From positions 3,353,502 to 3,417,501 of the forward strand of contig NC_087393.1 of the NCBI RefSeq assembly GCF_963675165.1: DNA of 64,000 bases, given 5' to 3'. The DNA comes from Halichondria panicea (taxonomy: Eukaryota > Porifera > Demospongiae > Suberitida > Halichondriidae). Made by a program: the position numbers and the translations under genes. Of the stretch, positions 23,763-37,700 are shown piece after piece (position 1 is the stretch's first letter; each line of letters starts with the position of its first letter). The notes beneath the pieces are model-generated. The model was given only the letters and a program-made list of their open reading frames with translations, did no database searches and was not told the origin of the DNA.

Positions 23763-26732
23763 ATGATGCTACGTTCAGGTAGATCTAATAATTAAGCAGG
23801 TTTAATATCTTGATCTCAGACTCTGCACACTGTTCATGTTGTTATGCTATTTTATACAGGCACGCTATTAATTAAATAACGCTCTCTTCCACAGAGTCAA
23901 CCCTGCGAGCAAATGTTGGGGACACAACTCCCCTTCTGCAACACAGGGGGTCGGGATCCACCCCCTATTCCCCCTACAAGAAGCCAGCCTGGTACAAACG
24001 ACCCAGGTTCTATCTCGCCCTAATCCGTCGTGGTATTGGGGAGTTTTTGGGCACAGCTCTGTTTGTGTTTGTAGCCATAGCTGCCTCGAGCAGTGTGATT
24101 GAGGATGAGACACATAACTACCTTGTCACTAGCTCTGAAGCTAGTGTGGTGGCTCTAGCTACTGGGCTGTGCTATGCTGGGCTTATGGCTGCACTCGAAC
24201 ACGTGAGGTGAGGGTTCCTTTGTAAATCATATTATAAATGTCTAGCTACAAAGTGCCTGTGTTAGTTGGGCGTGGCCCCACCCTGGACGCAAACGTAGGG
24301 TTGGGCACCCCACTGCAATGTCAGGTTTGTTCCTGCTGCAGAAAATTTGCAGCCCAATCAGATTGCAGAGTTCAAGTGTGAAAGCGTGGCTCATTAATGA
24401 ACGAGTCAGTAACTAGTCATTCTCTTTAAATCAAAATGCAAAAATAGTAGACAAGCCAGCTTCATCCAGGAACACGCCAGGTCAGTTAGAGCTAGTGGTA
24501 TGCAAAAGTGACTCCTGCAGTAGCTGAGCTTTGCCGTTACCGCCCACTTGGAATTATATTCATGCTTAGCCACACCCTAAAGCTAAGTACCGGTGGAACA
24601 AACCTGACATTGCAGTGGTGCCCAACCCTACGTTCGCGTCCAGGGTAGGGCCATGCCCAACTATGCCTGTGTAAGGTTGTTAGACAGTGTACACCAAAGT
24701 CACTGAATCAGCTGTTTTGTAGAAACTCTTGTGTAGACGGTCACTTCCTAATTTGGTGACCTCACTGTATACTTGGTTGTTCTGTATTGTATGCAAAATA
24801 TGCTTCTTCACTTATGCAGTGGAGGGCACATGAACCCTTCTGTCACACTGGGGGTGTTCTTGGCTGGGGGTATCAATGTAATAGCAGCAGTGGTGTATGT
24901 GTGCGCTCAGATTATAGGAGGGATTGTAGGAGCTGCTTGTGTTCTGGTAAGTCTGTGTTACCGTAAAACCTCTATTTAAGGCGACCCTCTAAATAAGCGA
25001 CACTTGGACATTTTGCCCATATAATTTTTTGTGTACATTAAAACTCTACTTTTCCAATTTAAAAGTATCGCTTTAAATTGAAGTTTTACGATAGGTCTTA
25101 TCTAACTGGGTTGGGTATGTAATTATGGATGTTAATAAAATGACGCAGATAGTTAGTGAAATCTGGCTATAATCCCGTGTCTCATGACTGGGAAGACAGT
25201 ATTAATATAATTGTGCTCTATATATTATAATAGCAAGACAAATCTGTTAAGTGATGTTACTTTTACAGGCTTACGACAGTGACTATAGTAACTATAGTAA
25301 CAACTCTAACTACTCAACAACAGTGGACTACGGACTGACATATCTTCATGGTAACATCACCCCCCTACAAGGAATTGCTGTGGAGACAGTACTCACATTG
25401 TTGGTCATCATGGTATACATTCACACCACAATGGAGGGAGAAGACAAGAAATCTCAGAACAAGGGGCATCCAACGGCTAGAAATGTCATTGCACCTCTGG
25501 CTTGTGGCTTCACACTGGCAGCTGCAATTATATCTAGGTGAGTCTGTGCCAGTGAGCCTCTTACCGCAGCTTATTACAGTCGAACGGCCATAGGTACTTT
25601 TTATTAATTAATCATTCTGGACAGTGTCTTGATTTGAAGTCTGCAAGACAAAAGTCACGCTCCTGGTACATGGTATTCATCCTCCTCACGCTAAACAGTC
25701 TCTTATACCCCCAGTGTCCACTCCATGAGAAGCGTTGTATCACACAGGTGCATACTCTCATGATAGTGTGTGCCCTTATTTTGATAGCAGAGAACAGTAC
25801 GTGATAGAGAATTACAAATTAAGAGTATGTACTCTTAATTTGTCTCATGTTCTTAAACCACTAGTAACTATCTTCTGACACAACTTTTCATCACAAGCTA
25901 TAATAACTATTCCGGACCTACTCTTAATTCTAAGGTACATGTATAAGTAAACCTACTTACAGCAACACGATTTGTTACACAGGTTGGAAAATTACCTTGA
26001 AACAATTGCAGACGTCCCCTTTAAACTGTGTACACCCACAGAAAAAACAGTTACAGCTACCGCACGCGCCCCATTTTAGGACAGATTAATGAATGATGCA
26101 ATGCTAATTTACGTAGACCTATGGCCATCCGAATGTGAATGTTAAGATTTCCCTCTGCTAAATAATGCACAGACATGTAAATGAGCCAATTGTGTACCTA
26201 CTCGTTTGTAGATTATGGAACTCAACACTCAGCATTTCCAGGTCTTAATTAACGGTTTAGCCCTAGTTTATAAAGAAAAAACTGGTTAGATGCCACAAAG
26301 TAAGTGACAGAGCCTTAACCATGTGTTATAAGTTGAAAGTCCGGAGACTTTTCTCGTCCTTATCGAGGGAGATGCTAACCTTCTCTCGGCTCATACAACA
26401 CAATAAAAATATTGCACATCTTGCCTATTTATAGATATCAGATTACAAATAATACAGTTTGTGGTTTCACAGGAATGTTATGAATCTCATTATATAGCTA
26501 TTCGGTCACTGGAGGCTCGTTCAATCCAGCACGCAGTCTTGGTCCAGCAGTAGTAGGCTCTGGAAGTGACAGATGGAGCTCTCACTATGTTTACTGGGTC
26601 GGACCACTCGTGGGGAGCCTCTTAGCTGGAATGTTCTACAGGTTGGTGCTCTCATCCAACCCTCTCTTACCACTCACTGAAGATGACACCCCGAAATCAA
26701 ACACTAGACCTCATTCGTTTTTGAATCATTAA
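23763..26732 (+). CDS. Aquaporin (MIP family water channel)
   Basis: Five exons: 23763-23778, 23895-24207, 24820-24946, 25269-25537 and 26498-26732, giving 319 residues. Six helices are visible. Loop B carries GGHMNPSVTLGVF, where the usual NPA is NPS; loop E has the canonical FNPARSLGPAVV. Residues after the second NPA (S, A) and the YW pair in helix 6 fit orthodox water channels rather than aquaglyceroporins. Counting back from the second NPA, the position of the AQP1 selectivity-filter His is Ile, and that of Cys189 is Gly, so the pore may be wider than in AQP1. An Asn/Tyr/Ser-rich extracellular loop (SNYSNNSNYSTT) is a likely glycosylation site. Exon 1 encodes only MMLRS plus one base; its assignment is tentative. 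Confidence 0.85.
24263..24663. mobile_element. MULE-like MITE with 9-bp target duplication
   Basis: The ends TAGTTGGGCGTGGCCCCACC and the inverse are complementary over about 70 bp with few mismatches (inner part CAATGTCAGGTTTGTTCC). Perfect direct repeats TGCCTGTGT flank both sides (24254-24262 and 24664-24672). A 9-bp duplication with long inverted repeats is typical of Mutator-like elements. It lies in aquaporin intron 2. The sister copy is at 58736-59055. Confidence 0.9.
24959..25093. repeat. Short inverted-repeat element in aquaporin intron 3
   Basis: It starts TACCGTAAAACCTCTATTTA and ends TTAAATTGAAGTTTTACGATA, roughly complementary. The internal GCGACCCTCTAAATA and AAGTATCGC are shared with the element at 41151-41469. 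Confidence 0.6.
25817..25846. repeat. Perfect 14-bp-arm hairpin
   Basis: ACAAATTAAGAGTA-TG-TACTCTTAATTTGT lies in the last aquaporin intron. The rest of this roughly 960-bp intron (25538-26497) shows no other clear element. Confidence 0.7.
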
Positions 26733-26850
26733 CTTTTATACAACTTTTATGTATAGTGAATGTCAAAGAGATAATATGAATTTGTTAATTCTGAATGAAA
26801 TATGTGTGTAGCAAGTAACTACGTATGTAGTGATCAATTTATGTTTATGG

Positions 26851-29800
26851 TCACCCAAGACCAACGTCTAATGACATCATCACAATGAAGCCCACCACCA
26901 CAAATATCGAAGAGAGACGACCATTACCACTGTATAGAGGAAATTGTTCTATACATTAAAGGGTAAAGGTCAATCTCGGCCAACTCACCTCGAATGTGCC
27001 TCGGGGATAATGTCGTCAGCCACAACATAGACCATAGCCCCTGCTGCAAACGCCAGGGCATACGGCAAAAGGGGTTCTGCCACCTGTGTACACGGAGTAG
27101 GCTATAAAATCTTGCTTTATGCACAGTACAGTGAAGCTCCCCCAAAAGTTGGTAGTAGAGGCTGCTCTTTGTTTGGGATGTTGAACATGCATGATGGTGC
27201 TATATATAACCTTGTGTATTGAGGTGTCTTACATGTATACTGGGATCAATCCGCATCACCAACATCACCAACACTCCACTTCACCAACTATTATAGCACT
27301 ATAATGTTGTACATACTTTATAATTATATGTATAGTCTTGCAAATTAACAGCACACTATTCATGATTGCTCAAAAGTCAAGAGTTTTGATATACCGTATA
27401 GCGGGAAAATGTTCGCTATTTGGCTCCAGAGCCCTCAGCAGAAATGTTCGTGGGGTTCTGATGTTCGCGTTTCAATGCCTGGAAACCACATCCACCAATA
27501 GCTTTGCATGTGAAATACTTGTGCGTAGGAGTTTCTCCTAGTTTTAATTTTCGCGTTAACTGTCTGCCCTCAAAAAACGCGAAATTTTGCACCTCACAAA
27601 AATTTCTCGCTGTACAGTATAGTTCGAAGGGGACCCTTAGAAATCTGTACCACTCCCTCTAAATGAAACCATCGTGTCATTGTGTGCATGTCAGTCTATC
27701 AAACTAGCCAGGATCTCGCTCACCACAACTGAGAGAGCTCCTAACAGACCAGCCAAGGGCTCCACCATTCCACTCAACTGCCCATACCTGAAAGCAAAAC
27801 AGTTATAACCAAGTAGCTATTCACTATTAGTGGTATCAGGAGTACATTAAGAACGTACTCCTGGTGGTATCATACTCCTGGTGGTATCAGATTAGTTTGC
27901 TCACCAGAAACTCTTCCAGACATCCATACCAGCTGCTCTCAGTGGCAGACTGACTGCCAGCCCCTCAGGGAAGTTTTGAATGCCAATACCCAGAGTCAGA
28001 CTCCTGAGAGAGGAGAAAGAGAGATGTTAGGTGATTGAAAGTAATTTTAGTCTTACCTAGCTCTGTCCAGAGTGGCTGAGGGTGACTTGCCTATCGCTCC
28101 AAACGCAACACCCACAGCTAGTCCCTCTGGAAAAAACTACAACCTGAATTTCAGCTCCTTAAATACATGCAGTATCGTAAAGCGCACCATTTTGAGGGGC
28201 TTAATTTTTGCTCGTGGGTTAGCAATCCTACACGAAAGTTCGTTAATTAGAATTATCTGCTTTAACGTGCAAAGATAGAAGGGGTGATCTCTGGGAGTGT
28301 TTCTGGTTAGTAGTCAAGCCACGAAATGCATTCAACAAAATGCTGTTAGAGGCCATTCCACTGCCTCGAAAATGTTGCGCTATACAGTATACCTGAAAGC
28401 TTAATGGCTTGATTTACAATGTTATTACATATTTGTACAGCTTTGCAGGATCTTCCAATTTCTAATTCTATATAGACATGTCTTATTAGTAGCAGCTAGT
28501 GCATATACTTACCTGGTATGTTATGTACTGTGATGGCTATAATGAGGAGTAGTATTCTCCTCCAGCTGACTCCTGCAGCCACACCCACACCACCCACGGC
28601 CTCTGTCACCTTGTCACCTGATCCACTTGAGCCCAACCTCCTTCGCACATGCTCTCCAGATTCTGAGAATGCCACTGATCTGACAGGGGACGAGCCCTGC
28701 TGAAATGAACAGCACAACAATGAAGTACAGATGATGGAGAATACCTTATACCGGGTTTCGAACGCGTAGTAAATCATGTGCGAATCACACTGTACAAGGG
28801 CATAGTGTAAAAGGTGGAATGGAATATGGAATGATAAAATCAGTGAGAGCTGCAAATGATGCTCTGCTTATACTAGTGCAGTCTAAAATTCTACGAGGAC
28901 TAAAAAAAGTAGACTAGCTAGTTCAATATTAAACTTTTGACACAAATTATACATATGTGACAGGGCCTATAATTATCCTTAGCAGCAGTAATTATGCTGT
29001 GCTTAAAACTAGGTTGAGTGTGAAGTCTAGGAGACACTCCCAAGCTATCTTCTATCTACCTGTAAATATTTTCCCGGCCTTGCATGGTGATGCTTTAAAC
29101 ATGTGTGTGTTGAAGAGACACACTGAACAAGCAACCTTCTTACATGTATGTATAATAAGCTCAAACATAAAAATTTCAATAATTAGCCGTGGTTCTACCC
29201 TCGATTACAGGCCGCGGTCTGCTGCCTGAAAAAACGAAGCCAGCTAGCCTCCTAATAGCCATTAGACTTTGCAAGCACATAAAAAACTTGGTAGGAAACC
29301 TAAAGCCAGCTAGGTCATAGGTTCCTTGAAAGATAGTTTTTAATGCATGCTCTGTCATTCTATATTCCGTTCCATATTCCATTCCAATCTGCATTTCGCC
29401 TTTCACACTACATGTATGCCCTGTGCAAGCTAGCCTGATTGTTTATTGCAATTCATTTGCGATCTGTGCGGAAACCTCACAATTCACAATCGAAAGAATC
29501 ACGCATTCAAAACCTGGTATACTGTAACAGGTAACAACAAAACAGTAAGTTAGTGAAGTTAGTGCAATCTCATACCAAATTGTTGGTACAGTAAAGGCCT
29601 CGATTATCCGGCTTGGCAGTTTTCTTTTTAGAAAATGGGCGTGTCTCTTAAATGCGAACGCACAGCTGTTACTATGGAGACAGGCCTGTTTATATTCTGC
29701 GCATGCACAGAAACCATGTGGCACTGCTGTTTATCAATTAAGTGGGTGGATTAAGGCGTGGTTTATCTATTCGATTATCTGGCTTGCCTCTGGAACTAAG

Positions 29801-31065
29801 GTGTCCAGTAAGGTTCTACTGTACACAGATTAATCCTAGGTTGCACTTGAGTGATTGAAGGCTGGTGTATTGCTGCTGTCACCTGATCTGGGTCTCCCTC
29901 CTCAGCGTCACTCATTGACTCAGTCCGCCATCGTCTCTTCTCACTTGACTCCACGCCGTGGTATGCAACTGACCAATCAGACGAGTGGACACCCTAATGA
30001 TTATACAAGCAACTTTCTCATTACATGTAACTGCTGTTGGTCTGCCTAAAGGTGACTGCTACAGGCAGCTCCATTGCATTGCAAAACTACAATGACTAAC
30101 GTTTAGATTGTGACTCACTAGTAACGGCAAGAGCAGGTCGGCAAGGTACACAAACACAGCTCCAGCTACAAACCCCACGGCTATGGGTAGAAAGATTAGT
30201 GATCCATACATCCCAGACTCGCTAGCCATCTCTATAGCAGGGGCTAATAGGGACCAATAAGACGCAGCCAGCATCACCTGCAGAGAAAGGACACCCCGTC
30301 TAGCAATAGGGCTTTAAACAGATTGCACACAGCTAAGTGTATGTTCAGTCATTGCCAAAAGTGAATATGTGGTATACCTCTTATACAGTATACCGTAATT
30401 GATGTCACCATAATTTAAGCGCCACGTCAGCATCAGCATAATTTTTTAGGTCCTACAACCATTGTTGGAATTATTTTTTTCTGGCGCTTATAAAAAGGCT
30501 TGTTTGAGACATCAAGACAATCATCCAGCATCTTTGACTTCCTTCACTTCTAAACAGTTATCTAGCTACAGTCAACGAACGTTGTTCACAAGTCATTCAG
30601 CTCTCAACGGTGCAGCTAGCAAGTGAAACTGAGCTAGACCACGTCTATTTTCTCTACAAATTCTATACTAGCTGTTGAACATAAGCGCCACCATAATTTA
30701 GGCGCCAGCTTGGGCTGAACGCAATTTTTTGTGCTCTAAAGATGCGCCACTCAGAAGTGGAATTAATTTTTTCTGGCGCTGTAAATTACATCAATTACGG
30801 TAATCATTGTAACCATATTGCACTCACTCCAGCAGCAAATCCAAGGCTAGCATCCAATATCTTCCTTTGATGTTGCTGTTTAATGCCATATAATGGTGTG
30901 TGTTCATAAAATTAATGTTGATAATAATGATACAAAATGGTTGATGTGGAAGCTCACCTTGCTAGTTTGTAATACAAACACTAGGGCAGCTCCAGCTGCA
31001 GTTAGACCCCAGGTCAGCAGTGTCCCTAAGAGAGCCTGTATCAGAGGATGGTACCCACTCAGCAT
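26851..31065 (-). CDS. SLC39A11: Zinc transporter ZIP11
   Basis: Ten exons: 31065-30958, 30875-30828, 30277-30119, 29993-29883, 28699-28513, 28126-28057, 28003-27905, 27787-27724, 27083-26989 and 26929-26851. They give 339 residues, close to vertebrate ZIP11. Signature segments are [20 protein letters not shown], the helix IV motif [54 protein letters not shown] and the C-terminus [13 protein letters not shown]. The two xNxPEGLAV motifs carry the metal-binding His, Asn and Glu residues. ZIP11 is the gufA-subfamily zinc importer of Golgi or nuclear-side membranes in mammals. The central loop is rich in Ser, Glu and Arg. Introns hold at least four MITEs. It converges on the aquaporin with 118 bp between stops. 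Confidence 0.93.
27392..27620. repeat. CCGTATAGCGGG-family MITE in ZIP11 intron
   Basis: It starts TACCGTATAGCGGGAAAATG and ends AAAATTTCTCGCTGTACAGT in inverse orientation. GTTCGCG motifs occur inside. It sits in the 27084-27723 intron. Confidence 0.72.
28171..28390. repeat. MITE of the GCGCACCATTTTGAGG subfamily
   Basis: The left GTATCGTAAAGCGC and right GCGCTATACAGTAT ends are complementary. The interior GAGGGGCTTAATTTTTGCTC is shared with 45326-45562 and 61155-61298, defining a subfamily of the CCGTATA group. Confidence 0.68.
29589..29822. repeat. CGATTATCCGG-family MITE
   Basis: It starts GGCCTCGATTATCCGGCTTG and ends near TCCAGTAAGGTTCTACTGT. The interior ATGGGCGTGTCTCTTAAATG, TACTATGGAGACAGGCCTG and GCGCATGC are shared with 54988-55247. 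It lies in ZIP11 intron 4. Confidence 0.7.
30391..30802. mobile_element. CCGTAATTGATGT-family MITE, copy 1
   Basis: The ends TACCGTAATTGATGT and ACATCAATTACGGTA are perfect inverted repeats. Internal palindromic pairs read CACCATAATTTAAGCGCC and TTTTTTCTGGCGC. It is nearly identical over its length to 56494-56918. It lies in ZIP11 intron 2. Confidence 0.85.
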
Positions 31066-31298
31066 CTTTAGCAGATTTTACAACATGTATATAAGTTGGT
31101 AAATACCACCTTATCCACTAAACATCCACTGGAAGTTGCTATTAGATAAAGGGTCACCACATCCAAAAAACAGGAGTTCACTGCATGCATGCATGATCAC
31201 CATGAATTAATGACAATTTAAACTAAGCAAAGCTATGCACCATAAACAAAACAAAGAACAGAAAGGGGATAAGGGGATATAAAAAGGATGTGGACATA

Positions 31299-34200
31299 TC
31301 AGTCAAAGACACGATCTACTGGTCTCGTAGTTCCAGTTCCCTTTGTCTTGATAAAGAACTCTCTATCTGCCTTGCTGTTAATCCTGTCCACTGCATCATT
31401 TACTCTTGACAATGACTGTACGTATGTATGTTTGAGTCGTGAAATATAATGCTTATATACACCATCACAGATTCTTGATGCAGGATTGAATACTGTAATA
31501 ATTATATGCACAAGTCTGTACTTTGCAAGTTACTTAAAACAGGGCATAATTTTGCTAAATGAAATGTGTATGTACCTCAGCACTGGCTTCATCTACTGTA
31601 CAGCAGATACCAATGTACTGCAAGAAGTGTCCCTTTAGGAAAGTAGATCGTTCATCCTCCTGTTTCTCATAGTCCTACGTACAATGATAATTGTTAGAGC
31701 AGAAAACATTATATTTATATTTTAATCTCACTCACATCACAAGCGCTAATCATATTGTCCATCCATTGCCCCTGTGCCTGGTTATAATTTTCCTCCAGTT
31801 TCCGTAGGTCCTCCCCTAATGTGTGTGAGTGGTGTGTATGTAATGATTTGGTGTTGGTTGTGGCGTTCATGTGTACAGGGGGTAGGTGGCATAAAGCTGT
31901 AAGAGGGGTAATTGCACTCACCAGGATTACCAGCACTTGTTCTTCTTCTGAGAATGTTCTTGAGGTCAACGTCAGAAGAAGGCTACAAAGCAATGCGAGT
32001 AATAGAAGGGATGTTGACAGTGAATAATGAAGGTATGCCGTGTCTAGCAATTTACCCTTTTCACTTTGTGAGGCTTGCCTGATACAACACCTTTAATCTG
32101 TAGAAGGAAACAGTAAGTGAGAGATTGTAGGGGAATGTAACAGCCTATGCACCTTATCAATGGAGGTATCAAACGCTTGAACTTGTTTACGTGACCGGTC
32201 CATAATCTGTTGATGCTGTACAAAATACATACAATAAATGTACATATACAGTCATACATGTACGTTGTCATGAGTGTGCTAAGACTTGAACATTAAATGC
32301 AGCACTACCTCCTTTCTTCCCTTCTTCTGTGATTCTTTAAATTCAAACAGTGGTTTCTCCATTTCCTTTTGAAGCTAGAGAAATAGTAAATATCAGAGTG
32401 AGCTTAGCAAAACAGAATCCTCTATCATATCTGGATGCAATATATACCTGCTCAACAAATTTTCCATGAGCTTCTGAGCGATGTCTCAGCTCAGCCTTCA
32501 TCGACTGCCATGCTTTGCCAATGGTACTGTAAAAAGAGCCATTGCAGTATGAAGCATAAACACACAGTCTCATGTATAATATATTTTCCAGTGCCTCAGC
32601 AAGACAATAATTACAGTACGATCTAGAATTAGATGAGACTGTTACTCACTCACCCTTCTTCATTGTCTGCCAGTGTTGACTTGGACAGCTTTAACAAGGC
32701 CTTAGCGTATTGCTCCTCAATGGCAGCTCTGGGAAGATAGACAATACGTACTTGTAAGTTTGCAATGACGAATGAAGACATACCTTTCTTTGAAGAACTC
32801 CACCATATCTTTCATGGCATACTTGCCGTTCAAGTGTTTTTCTAAAATAATGTCATAGCCCGTCTGATCTCCTTTGTCCGCCTGCAATGCAAAATGATCG
32901 ATTGTATGAGTTTATTTCAAAAGTCAAGCGGCAAAGAGATTGTTTAGAATGGTAGTTTGATTTCGCCCAGTTTGGCTATAAGATTACAGCAATTAGTAGT
33001 GCTTATACATGCACAGTTTTGTGCTAAGATCTAAGTCACGCAACCCGATCTAAGTCACACGACCTTATCTACATGAGTACAGTGCGGTTGGTTATTCTAC
33101 GCTTTGCCACTCACCCAGAAGTGATCCACATAACTCATCTCATTGGGATTTAAGGGTAGTTGGTCATCTATGTTCTCAATGAATGTTACTCCATTTACCT
33201 GAGGGATAGGACTAATTTAAGCCTGTAGTTGCTGAATTAGGTTATGGAGAAATACTATACTACAGTGGGCACCTACCACAATGTACTTTGGTTTCTTGGG
33301 CTTCTGTTGGATAAAGAGCAAAGTATAGTATTCGATTAGCATAAATATTTAACTCACTTGTGCTTTAGAGGGCTCGATATGCTCTGGTGTGTGGGGAAGA
33401 TAATACAGTTTGTGTAACAGTCACAAACAAAACTATCCAAGCGAGTATACAACGTATAATATATTTAACACATACTTGCACGAAGTCCCATGAGACATAC
33501 ACATAAAACAGTAAATGATCTCTGTAACATGTATATGTTATTCTTATTGAGCAAGTACTTCAGTGACACCAGTGTCTAAGCAACCTTGCAATACATACAA
33601 CCATGCCTGTACTCACGGTGTTTGTGCCCATTGGTTGCAGTGGGGGGGATGGGCTCAGAGGGTATAGCCGTAGGAAGGGCAGTCACTACTGGCAGGTCCC
33701 AGGTGGTTGCTGTAGAACACAAAACTAGTGATTAAGGACAAGAGTATAGTGCTTTCTACATCGGCTTCTACAACAGATAATCCAAAATTCCAGATTCCAT
33801 AGACATGTGTAAGTTATTCTAGCATGATGGCAGATTGTACAGTGTGATACTCAAATAGCCTAATTGCAAGAAACATGGCACACAAGCATCAAATATTGCC
33901 ACAACAAGCAGGCTAATTGTGAACAAAAACAGAGACAAGTACCAACAAATAAAGTTGATATTCGCATCACTTTGTCCATATAAAAATTACCATTGCACAT
34001 TGTTAGTGTACATTGTAAAACTAGTGTTCAAGCTGGCGCTGTGCTAATGCCTCTCGCCATGTTTTTGCTTTCGCTGAAAAGTATTAGAGTGTTATATTAG
34101 TTTCTATAATGAATTTTATATTAAAGTTAGCTTATCTATATAAAGTCACTGAGAAGAATAGACTTATTGACATGCATCTATTGTTGTTATTGACCTCAAG

Positions 34201-34731
34201 AAAGAAGAAAATTGATTCTTCCAGGATCTATAGTTCAGTGTATATAATATCTAAGAAGAAAAGACCTGTGTACATGCATATTGTTATCTATATTGTTATA
34301 TGGTAGTGTTTTGTGGCTTACCAGGCCCTCAAGACAAAGATGATTCTGCCAGGAGGATCTGGATCTATCTTGGATATTATTTTCTCACACATGGGGAATG
34401 AGCGCGCATGCGCATTACATCCATAGGTAGCTGTTTTAACAGATATTTTCTGAGTATTGTAGCTAACAAAAAGCTAGCGCTTTAGTGCAAGGCTAACTCA
34501 TATGTTGAATAGAAAGTTTGTGCGGACAGATGATGCTATGAAAGATTCTGAAGAGACTGCAACAGCCTTCAATGTGAGTCAAACTAGCCATAACTCGAGA
34601 AAGAAGCTTTAGTTTGCTAATCCACGAATCAAAATCCAAGAGATTGTGGCTAGAAGCCTATAGAAGCTGTTAGCTTTCGTCGCATTGCAACCGTTGAGCA
34701 GTTACAGCTGGAACAGACACACACACAGACA

Positions 34732-34775
<44 letters not shown>

Positions 34776-37700
34776 GTCAGCTTTACCGTATCCCTCGTGC
34801 GGCTACGCCTCGAGGCATAATGAGTTTTCCTCATTTGAGGCAAGAAAAGAAGACAAGAAAGCGAGGCGCGGATGTTTTCCGAGGCCCACTTCCGTTTCCA
34901 ATCCCTCTCTCCTACATCTATGGCTCTATTAGTTATATATACAAAGCATCAAAGAGACTGCATGCATGCAAAGACTCTGTATCAAAGTAGCAAAATTGTT
35001 TGCATTATTATTCTATCAAAGTGAAGGAAGATTTACCTTTCAAGTTACTCATGCTTATACCTATAAGAGTTAAATGCTTTGATGCAGCTCTGCAATGTTG
35101 GATCTGCCTGTAAGACAATCGATGTTGTGCATAGCTATATCGCCATATTTGCAACTTACTTTCTCAGCCAAATTTCAAGACAAAACATGGCGGCGTTATC
35201 CCCAAGCGGCTGGTCGCCAAAGGAGGCAAAATTTTGTGAATTCACAATAATTATAAAGTATAAAGCACACAATTTTCAGTGCAAAGACAACAATACATAT
35301 CTTCCTCCATGTTTTCCTACATAGAAGATGTAAATTGTTGTGGGGATGCTCCAATAGCATCACTGGCTCAGCTCTCAAGTAATTTGGAATCATAGATATA
35401 GAAGTCAAGAGAGAAACTGTTGTATCTATGGTGGAATTAGCCTCGATCCCAGGCCGATCCGTCTCTAATTGAACGCTAGGTCGCCTCCTCGGCCTGGGGC
35501 GTGTATCTGGGCGTGCTCTTATTGGCTCCACCTCGCTCAGGTATTCGCTAAAAAAGAGCGAATTCCTGAGCGACTTAACACTAATGGTGTATGTATGAGC
35601 ACCTACTCCGTAAAAGTAATTGTAATCTCATGAATAGCTCCGTAAAGCTAGCTAGCTACTACTATGGCAATTTCAACGTCTTTTGATATCCAAGAAGCAT
35701 TAGCGTATGCACTGTCTTGTGTGAAGCAAGAAGGACTGATCCTCAAGGAACAGCAGGTCCGTGCTCTCAAGCTCCTGTCAGAAGGAAGGGACGTTTTTGT
35801 GTGGTTCCCAACTGGGTATGGCAAGTCTCTGTGCTATCAATTGCTACCCTTCTTGATGGACTACAAGCTTGGTAGGACTAAGGGTCCTCTTGTCGCCAGA
35901 AGTGTAGTTCTTGTCATCTCTCCCCTTGTGTCTCTCATGATTGACCAGGAGTCTGAACACTAGAGGTGTTTCTGCTGCCATCCTCAGTAGTAATAAGGGA
36001 ATCGACAGAAGTCTTGTTGCCACTAACAAAGATGTGTCGGATGGAAAGTACCGTCTGCTGTTCACTGCCCCAGAGGCTGTTGTTGAAGACTATCGTTGGA
36101 GGATGCTATTACTAGAGCCTCCACTCAATTCCTCTTTAGTGGCAATAGCTGTGGACGAAGCACACTGTGTTTACAAGTGGTAAGTTATTAATAACTCCCG
36201 TTGTGATTATTATGTATGTTCTGTAGGAGCTCTGACTTTCGTCCTGCCTATGCACACCTAGGTGAGCTTAGAGCATTTGCCCCTCCTGGTGCTCCAATGT
36301 TGGCTGCAAACTGGATAGTTTCTGACCTACCCTCTAGCTCCACAGCGATTGCAGATGATGTCGAGGCACTGGCATTATGTGGACCATCAATGTGAGCTAA
36401 AAAAATAATTTTATTTACAACACTATCACATTAAAAATTTCCTACTTTGTGCAGGAGTAAAAGCAAGCCTTTTTCCTCGAACCCCGATGGTACTCCTCTT
36501 TGCTGATGGACGTGAGCTCACAGTGAAAGGAGATGCGTCGGAACCACTCGTGTCCTTAGTCCTTTTCTTAGGGGCTGATCTTACTGGACTACTAGGGAGC
36601 TGCTCTTTGGACACTTGTTTCTGGTAGCTACGTCTGGCCAGGAGCCTGAACACCTCTATGGACTCTATCTTCTTGATACAAGAAAGACAGACAATCTTTG
36701 ACAGGCCATCTGAATCACTAACAGGCAGATCCAATGCAAGACTGAGCCTCCCTGGAATATCTTCTTTGAGAGCCTTACTGCTGAACAAATGTTTATATCT
36801 TCTGTTTTGTATGGCATCAGTGCTGCAACATAACCTACAAAGAACAAACTTAGAAGCCATCATTAATTTTATTCAATTTTCATTTGACCACATGGACTAA
36901 CTAGTGTTCAAGCTGGCGCTGTGCTAATGCCTCTCGCCATGTTTTTGCTTTCGCTCAAAAGTATTAGAGTGTTATCTATAATGAATTTTATATTAAAGTT
37001 AGCTTATCTATATAAAGTCACTGAGAAGAAAAGACTTATTTACATGCATCTATTGTAAGTTATTATTTTTTGTATTATGTGGCTTACCAGGACATCAAGA
37101 AAGAAGAAAATTGATTCTTCCAGGATCTGTAGTTCAGTGTATATAATATCTAAGAAGAAAAGACCTGTGTACATGCATATTGTTATCTATATTGTTATAT
37201 GGTAGTGTTTTGTGGCTTACCAGGCCCTCAAGACAAAGATGATTCTGCCAGGAGGATCTGGATCTGGATCTTGGATATTATTTTCTCACACATGGGGAAT
37301 GAGCGCGCATGCGCATTACATCCACAGGAATAATTAAAGGGTGTGTCCAAAGAGATCAATTTTACAAATGGCTACTGTACTGCTAGCTAGCTGTTTTAAC
37401 AGATATTTTCTGAGTATTGTAGCTAACAAAAAGCTAGCGCTTTAGTGCAAGGCTAACTCATATGTTGAATAGAAAGTTTGTGCGGACAGATGATGCTATG
37501 AAAGATTCTGAAGAGACTGCAACAGCCTTCAATGTGAGTCAAACTAGCCATAACTCGAGAAAGAAGCTTTAGTTTGCTAATCCACGAATCAAAATCCAAG
37601 AGAACGTGGCTAGAAGCCTATAGAAGCTGTTAGTTTTCGTCGCATTGTAACCGTTGAGCAGTTATAGCTGGAATACACACACACACACACAGACAGACAC

